DNA from: Sulfurimonas denitrificans DSM 1251
GTDB taxonomy: Bacteria > Campylobacterota > Campylobacteria > Campylobacterales > Sulfurimonadaceae
Length of the DNA stretch: 64,000 bases
NCBI RefSeq assembly: GCF_000012965.1
Contig: NC_007575.1
Span: 1,178,001 to 1,242,000 of the forward strand
Direction: 5' to 3'
Part shown: positions 1 through 6,535 of the stretch, piece after piece
Position numbering within the stretch: the stretch's first letter is position 1
How the letters are laid out: every line of letters starts with the position of its first letter
Program-made: the position numbers and the translations under genes
The notes under the pieces: generated by a model
The model's database searches: none
Seen by the model: the letters and a program-made list of their open reading frames with translations, nothing else
What the model was told of the DNA's origin: nothing

Positions 1-112
1 TATGGCTTACTACTCAAAACAGCAGACTTTAGATGATATGGAAAACTTTATTATTGGAAAGTGGTTTGATCTGCTTGGAATTGAAAATAGTCTATATAAA
101 AGATGGGAATAA
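1..112 (+). CDS. ubiX: Flavin prenyltransferase UbiX, C-terminal fragment
   Basis: Only the last ~36 codons are in the window; the frame is open from base 2 to a TAA at 110-112. The end resembles the C-terminus of UbiX-family flavin prenyltransferases: a segment starting [19 protein letters not shown] and closing with LYKRWE. UbiX makes prenylated FMN for the UbiD decarboxylase. The identification rests on this short tail and on context: ubiX, coaD and tmk lie together in Campylobacter. The TAA overlaps the coaD ATG by one base, which implies translational coupling. Confidence 0.7.
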   Translation, partial: MAYYSKQQTLDDMENFIIGKWFDLLGIENSLYKRWE

Positions 113-603
113 TGAAGAAAATAGCGCTCTATCCAGGGACTTTTGACCCCATTACAAACGGACATTTTGACATTATAGAGCGAGCATTGAATCTTTTTGA
201 TGAAGTGATAGTAGCAGTTGCACTCTCTGCTGATAAAAAGCCCATGTACATGCTTGATGAGCGTATAGTGATGGTAAAAGCTGCCCTAATGGGACTAAAA
301 AACGTAACCGTTGTAGGTTTTGACAACTTAACTGTAGAGTTAGCAAAATCAAATAATGCTACTGTTTTAATTCGTGGTCTTCGTGCTGTTAGCGACTTTG
401 AGTATGAGCTTCAACTTGGATACCTAAATAACTCTTTAGACGAGGAAATTGAGACTGTCTATCTTATGCCAAAACTTCAACACGCTTTTATAAGCTCTTC
501 TATTGTTAGAAATCTTCTCAAATTTAATGCAAAAACAGAGCATTTAGTTCCAAAAGAGGTTCAAAAAATTATAGCGGAGAAAAAATCATGTATATTGCAA
601 TAG
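112..603 (+). CDS. coaD: Phosphopantetheine adenylyltransferase
   Basis: CoaD transfers AMP from ATP to 4'-phosphopantetheine, the penultimate step of coenzyme A synthesis in the cytoplasm. At 163 residues it has the usual family length. The N-terminus (KKIALYPGTFDPITNGHFD) carries the nucleotidyltransferase TxGH signature, and ISSSIVRNL near residue 125 matches the second nucleotide-binding motif. The ATG at 112 is preferred over an in-frame ATG at 103, because it starts exactly at MKKIALYPG and overlaps the upstream ubiX stop. The 3' end overlaps tmk by 16 bases, so ubiX-coaD-tmk is probably one transcript. Confidence 0.95.
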   Translation: MKKIALYPGTFDPITNGHFDIIERALNLFDEVIVAVALSADKKPMYMLDERIVMVKAALMGLKNVTVVGFDNLTVELAKSNNATVLIRGLRAVSDFEYELQLGYLNNSLDEEIETVYLMPKLQHAFISSSIVRNLLKFNAKTEHLVPKEVQKIIAEKKSCILQ

Positions 604-1163
604 AGGGGATTGATACTGCTGGGAAAAGTACACAGATAGCAAAGCTCCAAGAGCATTTTAGTGATGCAATAATCACTAAAGAGCCTGGTGGAACAGAAGC
701 TGGTAAAGAGATAAGAGAGATAGTTTTAAACGCAAAAATAAAGAGTAAAAAAGCAGAATTTTTACTATTTTTAGCTGATCGTGCAGAGCATATACAAGAG
801 GTTATTGAACCAAATCTATCTAAGATGATTATCTCTGATAGAAGTGTAGTGAGTGGTGTAGCTTATGCTTTAGTTCAAGGTGAAATCAGTGAAACGGCAA
901 TACTACACTTAAATAGATTTGCAACTGGTGGAATATATCCACAAAAGATTTTTCTACTTCAACTAACAAATGAGGAGCTCTCTCTTAGGCTTTCGCAAAA
1001 AAAATTAGATGGAATTGAGTTAAGAGGCATTGAATACCTTCTAAAAATTCAAGACGCACTCATAAAAGCGTCAAACCTCTTAAATATAGAACTTGTACTT
1101 ATTGATGCAACAAAAAATATTGACTCTATCACGCAAGAGATATTAAACAATATAAATATCTAA
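588..1163 (+). CDS. tmk: Thymidylate kinase
   Basis: Tmk phosphorylates dTMP to dTDP for DNA synthesis. The 191-residue protein has the P-loop near its N-terminus (EGIDTAGKSTQ), the substrate-binding DR of DRSVVSGVAYA at about residue 84, and an otherwise normal length. The start lies inside the end of coaD, a 16-base overlap that suggests coupled translation. The next gene is separated by 92 bases and has its own control site, so the ubiX-coaD-tmk group probably ends here. Confidence 0.95.
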   Translation: MYIAIEGIDTAGKSTQIAKLQEHFSDAIITKEPGGTEAGKEIREIVLNAKIKSKKAEFLLFLADRAEHIQEVIEPNLSKMIISDRSVVSGVAYALVQGEISETAILHLNRFATGGIYPQKIFLLQLTNEELSLRLSQKKLDGIELRGIEYLLKIQDALIKASNLLNIELVLIDATKNIDSITQEILNNINI

Positions 1164-1182
1164 CTTGTCTTTTTTTATAATG

Positions 1183-1196
1183 TTGATTTATATCAA
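1183..1196. promoter_or_regulatory. Perfect FNR/CRP-type operator half-site pair
   Basis: TTGAT, four bases, ATCAA: a perfect match to the FNR/CRP-superfamily consensus, lying 60 bases upstream of the HPP-family gene. Its position between tmk and that gene fits an activator or repressor site for the HPP gene. The identity of the regulator is inference, because no CRP/FNR regulator gene is in the window. Confidence 0.6.
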
Positions 1197-1255
1197 CACC
1201 TCCTCTTTAAAAAGTCTCTATTATTCGTCATTGTTATATAACAGATGGAGATTTT

Positions 1256-1810
1256 ATGCGTCTTAGAAACTACTTTAATAGAATGAAAACAAAAGATATT
1301 CGCCCTTCTCGCAAACCATTAACTAAGATAATATGGTCTGTTGTAGGCGCATTTATCGGTATATATGTAATGTCAATTTTTAGTAACCTATTTTCGGCAA
1401 AAGATAGTTTTTTTCTTCTTGGCTCATTTGGAGCATCTGCGGTTTTGGTATATGGTGCTCCAGAAGTACATTTTTCACAACCTAGAAACTTAATAGGCGG
1501 ACATATAATCTCTGCTTTTATATCAGTATTTTTGGTCAAGATGTTAGGAGATGTATTAAGTCTGGAAATTTTATGTTCACTTAGTGTGGCTCTTTCTGTT
1601 TTAGCTATGCATCTCACTCTCACTATGCATCCTCCAGGAGGGGCGACCGCTCTTTTATATGTAATTGGAAGTGAGCATATTCAATCACTTGGATGGCTAT
1701 ACCCTTTTACTCCGATTGGGTTAGGAACGCTTATGATGCTTGTGATAGCTCTTGTAGTTAACAATATGTCAAATAATTCAAAAAGACACTATCCTCTTTA
1801 TTGGTATTAA
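1256..1810 (+). CDS. HPP family integral membrane protein
   Basis: This is a 184-residue inner-membrane protein with about four hydrophobic helices and the family-defining HPP triplet at residues 125-127 (MHPPGGATAL). HPP proteins of cyanobacteria and chloroplasts have been linked to nitrite transport; the role of short bacterial forms is not established. A GGAG ribosome site precedes the ATG. The upstream FNR-type box suggests control by oxygen or nitrogen oxides, which would fit nitrite uptake or export in a denitrifying or nitrate-reducing organism, but that is inference. The stop codon overlaps the stop of the convergent globin gene. Confidence 0.8.
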   Translation: MRLRNYFNRMKTKDIRPSRKPLTKIIWSVVGAFIGIYVMSIFSNLFSAKDSFFLLGSFGASAVLVYGAPEVHFSQPRNLIGGHIISAFISVFLVKMLGDVLSLEILCSLSVALSVLAMHLTLTMHPPGGATALLYVIGSEHIQSLGWLYPFTPIGLGTLMMLVIALVVNNMSNNSKRHYPLYWY

Positions 1811-1815
1811 AGAGG
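1793..1815 (+). terminator. Terminator-like hairpin across convergent stop codons
   Basis: Two perfect 8-bp arms (CCTCTTTA and TAAAGAGG) flank a 7-base loop and are followed on the + strand by the T-rich stretch TGCTTTGTTTTTT. The hairpin sits inside the last codons of both the HPP gene and the opposing globin gene, so it could end the + strand transcript. There is no U-tract for the - strand. Confidence 0.55.
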
Positions 1816-2712
1816 TGCTTTGTTTTTTACATTAACCAACCAGTATGAAAAAGCCAATGCAACGATTACTACACCTATAACTAAAAGGTCATTGCCTTTC
1901 TCCGAAGAGAGCGAGTAGATAAGTACTTTTCTGATAAGTGCTGCCATGGCAAGCATTATAAAAGCGCCTATCGCAAAACCTTTGCCTTGAAGATGATTTA
2001 TCTCTTCATGAATAAGCTCTATAGCTGCCCATAAAACAAGCAAACTTCCAAGAACTGTCAAAATCCCCTTCTCTATTCCTATGTCTGAGAAAAAGAGTAG
2101 ATAAATATCATATACAAAAAGTCCAATAGCAAAAAAAGCGACAAGAGCGAGTGAACCTGCTAAAAAGAAGTTTATATATGAGTTAAATTTTTTAAGCCCG
2201 CCTAAAATTGTCTTTTCAAATTTAGAGAGTGATAAAAACTTACTTAACTCCTCTTCTCTGTATGAACTAGTAAGCGTATCAAGGTTTATATCTACAATTT
2301 TTTCAGCTGCTTGAATCGCCTTTAAACGACTCTCTTCATCTTCTATGCTCTCTTGTATATTCTTGATTATAAACGTTCTTACAAAAGTAAAAGCTGAGTT
2401 AACATAGTGGGTAGGAAGTCCTATTCTTACATGTATTTCACCAATTTTATATAGATACATAAAGTACTGTAAATCATATTTTCCGCAAAATAGGTTTATG
2501 AACCAAGCTTTTATCTTAGTTCTGTGATAATCGATAATTTTCTGATTTTTAAGAAATTTTGCAGTTGAGCCAAAGCCCCAAATATAATCATAAAACTCAT
2601 TTATAAACTTATCTGAAAGCTCACTCATTTTTGGTTGAAGAGTCGCTAAAATACGAGCTTCTTCTTCACTAAATTTATAGTCTGCTTTTAAACTATCATG
2701 TTGTTGCATCAT
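1807..2712 (-). CDS. Protoglobin domain fused to PsiE-like membrane domain
   Basis: The first ~155 residues match the sensor-globin/protoglobin fold, with the proximal heme histidine apparently H94 in the motif GEIHVRIGLPTHYV. Residues ~178-296 form four membrane helices resembling the phosphate-starvation-inducible PsiE family (IELIHEEI, AALIRKVLIYS, FSYWLVNVK). A heme globin joined directly to a membrane module, with no kinase, cyclase or methyl-accepting output, suggests a gas (O2 or NO) responsive membrane protein of unknown action. The start is ATG-ATG; the second ATG (2709) has better spacing from AAAGG. The gene has its own -10 box at 2737-2742. Neighbours are sodB and an HPP gene with an FNR box, a plausible oxygen/nitrogen-oxide setting. 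Confidence 0.8.
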   Translation of the reverse strand: MMQQHDSLKADYKFSEEEARILATLQPKMSELSDKFINEFYDYIWGFGSTAKFLKNQKIIDYHRTKIKAWFINLFCGKYDLQYFMYLYKIGEIHVRIGLPTHYVNSAFTFVRTFIIKNIQESIEDEESRLKAIQAAEKIVDINLDTLTSSYREEELSKFLSLSKFEKTILGGLKKFNSYINFFLAGSLALVAFFAIGLFVYDIYLLFFSDIGIEKGILTVLGSLLVLWAAIELIHEEINHLQGKGFAIGAFIMLAMAALIRKVLIYSLSSEKGNDLLVIGVVIVALAFSYWLVNVKNKAPL

Positions 2713-2736
2713 AAACCTTTTTGTTCATATTTTGTA

Positions 2737-2742
2737 ATTATA
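2737..2742 (-). promoter_or_regulatory. Candidate -10 box for the globin-PsiE gene
   Basis: TATAAT on the - strand, preceded by a T-run and GCG (TTTTTTGCGTATAAT), the extended -10 form typical of Campylobacterota sigma-70 promoters. It lies about 25 bases upstream of the start codon. Confidence 0.55.
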
Positions 2743-2758
2743 CGCAAAAAAATCTATT

Positions 2759-3436
2759 TTAACTAGTCACTCTATCTTGATTTTGAAGCTCATCTAAAAC
2801 TTGGCAAAATGGGTCGTGGATGTCGTTACAAGGCTCTATGCCTATAAAAACATTATTGTCTGTTTTCTCATACGCTTGTGTTGCAAACTCCCAGTTTATA
2901 TGCTCCCAAAACTCTTCTAAATACTTTTGACGCAGATTTTTATAATCCAAATAATAGGCGTGTTCCCACACATCACAAACAAAAATAGGAATCAAATTTG
3001 AAGCAAGTGGCGTATGTGCATTGCTTGTCTGCTTTAGCACCAACATCCCCTTTGGTTCTCTACATAACCACACCCACCCTGAACCAAACAGCGTCACTCC
3101 AGCTTTTATAAACTCTTCTCTCAACTTATCCAAAGAGCCAAAATCGTTGTCTATCTTCTCTTGTAGTTTTTTACTAGGTTTTGACTTTGAAGAAGCAAGT
3201 GAATTCCAGTAAAATGAGTGGTTAAACACCTGCGCCGCATTATTAAAAACCGCCCCATCAGAATCACGTATGATTGCAGATAGAGACATCTTATCAAACT
3301 CACTATCTTTTATAAGCTCATTGAGCTTATTTACGTAACCAGTATGATGCTTACCATAATGGTACTCTATTGTCTCTTTTGAAATAAACGGCTCTAACGC
3401 ATCGTGCGTAAAAGGCAACTTTGTTAACTCTATCAT
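2759..3436 (-). CDS. sodB: Superoxide dismutase, Fe type
   Basis: SodB converts superoxide to hydrogen peroxide and oxygen in the cytoplasm. The metal ligands are visible: H26 (IEYHYGKHH), H73 (FNHSFYW), D155 and H159 (DVWEHAYYLDY). The AAQVFNHSFYW context is typical of Fe enzymes. The start at 3436 is preferred to an ATG six bases upstream, because it gives a normal gap after the AGGA ribosome site. The conserved fold ends near residue 188, and about 35 further residues (to IHDPFCQVLDELQNQDRVTS) form an unusual C-terminal tail. The gene is divergent from hisS. Confidence 0.95.
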   Translation of the reverse strand: MIELTKLPFTHDALEPFISKETIEYHYGKHHTGYVNKLNELIKDSEFDKMSLSAIIRDSDGAVFNNAAQVFNHSFYWNSLASSKSKPSKKLQEKIDNDFGSLDKLREEFIKAGVTLFGSGWVWLCREPKGMLVLKQTSNAHTPLASNLIPIFVCDVWEHAYYLDYKNLRQKYLEEFWEHINWEFATQAYEKTDNNVFIGIEPCNDIHDPFCQVLDELQNQDRVTS

Positions 3437-3514
3437 GGTCATATCCTCACTTTTTTCAATTTACAATTTTTGTACAGCAACAAGATACTATTTTTAAAGT
3501 TTATTTAAAATAAA

Positions 3515-3530
3515 ATTCTATATATAGAAT
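3515..3530. promoter_or_regulatory. 16-bp perfect palindrome between sodB and hisS
   Basis: ATTCTATATATAGAAT is a perfect 16-base palindrome in the 148-base divergent intergenic region, about 80 bases from the sodB start and 55 from the hisS start. It could be an operator, for example for a Fur/PerR-type repressor of sodB, but the sequence does not match a consensus I can assert. Chance palindromy in AT-rich DNA is possible. Confidence 0.35.
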
Positions 3531-3566
3531 AAAAAAATGGTATTCTTTCAAACTTAAAAACTATGT

Positions 3567-3574
3567 TACATGTA
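3567..3574. repeat. Intergenic copy of the iterated palindrome TACATGTA
   Basis: This is one of 22 copies of TACATGTA found by eye in the window. Here it overlaps the region just upstream of the hisS ribosome site (AAGGA). Its function is unknown; see the finding on this octamer. Confidence 0.5.
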
Positions 3575-3584
3575 AAGGAATTAG

Positions 3585-4796
3585 ATGATCAGTTCACTAA
3601 GAGGGATGAATGATATTTTAAGTGAGGATTATGAGAGATTTACTCATTTCATAACTGTCGCTACAAAGATTGCTCAGAGATATGGGTTTCATTTTATTGA
3701 GACTCCTCTTTTGGAAGAGACTGCTCTTTTTAAACGCTCTGTTGGCGAATCTAGCGATATTGTTGGCAAAGAGATGTATCAGTTTGTAGATAAAGGTGAG
3801 AATGATGTCTGCCTTCGTCCAGAGGGAACAGCTGGAGTTGTGCGTGCTTTTGTACAAAAAAAGCTTGACCGTGCTGGCGGAATTCACCGCTTTTTTTATC
3901 ATGGAGCTATGTTTAGATACGAGAGACCTCAAAAGGGACGCTTAAGACAGTTTCATCAGTTTGGCGTTGAGAGTTTTGGTGAATCAAGTGTTTATGAAGA
4001 TGCCTCTATGATTATGATGGCGAGTGATATTTTAAAAGAGCTTGGCATTGGTTACAGACTTCAGTTAAACTCTCTTGGATGCAATGAGTGTATGCCACCA
4101 TATAGAGAGAAGTTGATTAACTTTGTTACAAAACACAAAGATGAGATTTGTGAAGATTGCACTAGAAGAGTAGAAACAAACCCTATTAGAGTGCTTGATT
4201 GTAAAAATGAGAAGTGTCAAAGCATTTACACAGAAGCACCAAAACTCTTGAACTGTTTATGTTCTACATGTGAGAGTGATTTTACTACACTTAAGATGAT
4301 TCTTAAACAAAACGAAATCGATTTTGAAATAGATACAAATCTAGTTCGTGGACTTGACTACTACTCCAAAACAGCTTTTGAGTTTGTAAGTGACAACATA
4401 GGAAGCCAAAGTGCGATAGCTGGTGGCGGAAGATATGACAGACTTGTAGAATTTTTAGATGGTCGCCCTACCCCAGCTGTTGGTTTTGCTATGGGAATTG
4501 AGAGATTGATGGAACTAATAATAATGCCTGAAGCGAAAAAAGATGGCTATTATTTAGGCGCAATGGACGATGAAGCTCTTGATATGATTGTAAAAATCGC
4601 ACAAAAAAAGAGAAAAAGTGATATTGTCATACTTGAGTACAAAACAAAAAACCTTAAAAATCATCTAAAGGCTGCTGATAAATCAAATGCGAAATATTGC
4701 GCAGTTATAGGCTCAAATGAGATTAAAGATGGAACTATCTGGGTAAAGAATTTAGAAGACAAAACAGAAAAAACCATCTTAAGCGAGCTATTTTAA
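3585..4796 (+). CDS. hisS: Histidine--tRNA ligase
   Basis: This is a class II aminoacyl-tRNA synthetase charging tRNA-His. Motif 2 is visible as FRYERPQKGRLRQFHQFGVE and the HisA motif as LVRGLDYYSKTAFEF; the C-terminal anticodon-binding domain follows from about residue 315. The 403-residue length is near that of the Campylobacter enzyme. A cysteine-rich insertion at about residues 166-230 has several Cys pairs (CNEC, CEDC, CLCSTC) and could bind zinc. The ATG follows a clear AAGGA site. It is the first gene of a + strand group running to cysE, and the next start is 2 bases after its stop. Confidence 0.96.
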   Translation: MISSLRGMNDILSEDYERFTHFITVATKIAQRYGFHFIETPLLEETALFKRSVGESSDIVGKEMYQFVDKGENDVCLRPEGTAGVVRAFVQKKLDRAGGIHRFFYHGAMFRYERPQKGRLRQFHQFGVESFGESSVYEDASMIMMASDILKELGIGYRLQLNSLGCNECMPPYREKLINFVTKHKDEICEDCTRRVETNPIRVLDCKNEKCQSIYTEAPKLLNCLCSTCESDFTTLKMILKQNEIDFEIDTNLVRGLDYYSKTAFEFVSDNIGSQSAIAGGGRYDRLVEFLDGRPTPAVGFAMGIERLMELIIMPEAKKDGYYLGAMDDEALDMIVKIAQKKRKSDIVILEYKTKNLKNHLKAADKSNAKYCAVIGSNEIKDGTIWVKNLEDKTEKTILSELF

Positions 4797-4798
4797 AT

Positions 4799-6526
4799 AT
4801 GGATACATTACATTTTATTTGGAGTATTTTCATAGATTTTATTGAGTTTTTTATTATACTCATAGTCTCTGGTATTATATTTTTATACATATATGACAAA
4901 TATATTCAACGCAAACATGCCCTTCTTATAAACTACCCAGTAATAGGAAGATTTAGATACTTTTTTGAGGCTCTAAGAGAACCTCTTCGTCAATACTTTG
5001 CGGATGAGACTTTTTATGAATCAAAAGATAAAGTTGATTGGGTTTATAAAGCGGCAAAAGATGTGCCAAACTATAAATCATTTTCTGTTTCACAACCATT
5101 TTCAGGCTCAAGATTTATCATAAAGCACTCATCAAGCGTACTAAATGACAACGAGGTAAGTCAAGATACTTCAGTTGTATTTGGAAAAGACAGAGAGTTT
5201 CCTTTTATTTCTCATACGCCTATTATTCGCTCTGCTATGAGTGATGGAGCACTTAGTCCTGAAGCAATTCGTGCTTTTTCAATTGCAGGTGCTACTACAA
5301 ACTTAACCATAAATACAGGAGAAGGCTCACTTACATCAAACCATCTCTTTACACATAGTCCTAATTTAAAAGATTGTGGTTATTTAGAGATAGTTAAAAG
5401 CTCTTTTTTTGCAGAAGTTGTATTTAAAATTGTAAAAAAAGTATTTAATGGCTCTTTAGCTACAAAATTATACAGAACCATACTTCTAAATAAAAAGACA
5501 CAAAATACATATATTTATGACAAAACATCACATGTTCTCTTTCGTGTAAATTGGAGTGCACCCTTAGAGAGTTTTCCAAAAAAACCTCCAGAAGATATAC
5601 CAAATATGATATTTCAGATGAGTTCAGGTCTTTATGGCGTTAGAGACGAATTTGGAGCATTTGATGCCCAAAAGTATAAAAAAGTGATGACTTTTTGTCG
5701 TATGACTGAGATAAAAATCGCTCAAGGTGCAAAACAGACAGGTGGAAAACTAGCAGGTGCTAAAGTTACTGCAGATATCGCATATTATAGAGGTGTTCCT
5801 GAGGGCAAAGATGTTTTTTCGCCAAATAGATTTCCTTATGCAGACACTACGTCTCATCTGCTTGACTTTGTTGAAACACTCCAAAAACTATCCCTAAAAC
5901 CAGTTGGCTTTAAAATAGTAATATCTGATTTAAATAGCGTTGAAGATCTAGTAAGAGAGATAGTTCAGAAAAAATCAAGGGGTGAGAACATTCCAGATTT
6001 TATATCAATAGATAGCGGTGAAGGCGGAAGCGCTACTGCACCATTAGAGCTAATGGAATCAGTTGGATTAACTACAAATAACGCCCTTTATATCTTAGAT
6101 ACAATGCTTAGAAAATATAATCTAAGAGATGAGATAAAAATAGTTGCAAGTGGAAAAATATTAACGCCTGATGATATTATTATCACTATGTGCATGGGCG
6201 CTGATGCAGTTGGAATTGCAAGAGGTTTTATGATGAGTGGAGGATGCATACGAGCTAGAATGTGTTCTGGTTTTGGCTCACATGTATGTCCTGTTGGAAT
6301 GGCAACTCAAGATGAGAAGAAAAGAGCATCTTACCTCGTTATAAAAGAGGGAAAAGAGATAGGAAACTATCATGTCAATTTAATAAAAGGGATGAAAGTT
6401 GTTCTTGCAGTTATGGGAATTAACCATATTAGCAAATTAAGTAAAGCGCATCTTACTTTTAAAAATAGAAGTGGTGAGATATATTTTGATATAGATAAAT
6501 ATTTTCATAAAAAATTAAATATATAG
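4799..6526 (+). CDS. FMN-binding glutamate-synthase-like protein, membrane-anchored
   Basis: The 575-residue protein has one N-terminal membrane helix (about residues 12-32) followed by a domain like the FMN-binding synthase domain of glutamate synthase. Recognisable parts are SPEAIRAFSIAGA, the barrel strand IDSGEGGSATAPLELME, and the late segment VPVG-like HVCPVGMATQD. It lacks the glutaminase and C-terminal domains of true GltB, so it probably acts on another donor or acceptor. The cysteines near the end are spaced C-x5-C-x7-C, unlike the C-x5-C-x4-C cluster in this window's GltB. The annotated class is FMN-binding glutamate synthase family; its substrate is unknown. It starts 2 bases after hisS and is followed 9 bases later by speA. 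Confidence 0.8.
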   Translation: MDTLHFIWSIFIDFIEFFIILIVSGIIFLYIYDKYIQRKHALLINYPVIGRFRYFFEALREPLRQYFADETFYESKDKVDWVYKAAKDVPNYKSFSVSQPFSGSRFIIKHSSSVLNDNEVSQDTSVVFGKDREFPFISHTPIIRSAMSDGALSPEAIRAFSIAGATTNLTINTGEGSLTSNHLFTHSPNLKDCGYLEIVKSSFFAEVVFKIVKKVFNGSLATKLYRTILLNKKTQNTYIYDKTSHVLFRVNWSAPLESFPKKPPEDIPNMIFQMSSGLYGVRDEFGAFDAQKYKKVMTFCRMTEIKIAQGAKQTGGKLAGAKVTADIAYYRGVPEGKDVFSPNRFPYADTTSHLLDFVETLQKLSLKPVGFKIVISDLNSVEDLVREIVQKKSRGENIPDFISIDSGEGGSATAPLELMESVGLTTNNALYILDTMLRKYNLRDEIKIVASGKILTPDDIIITMCMGADAVGIARGFMMSGGCIRARMCSGFGSHVCPVGMATQDEKKRASYLVIKEGKEIGNYHVNLIKGMKVVLAVMGINHISKLSKAHLTFKNRSGEIYFDIDKYFHKKLNI

Positions 6527-6535
6527 GATGGATAA

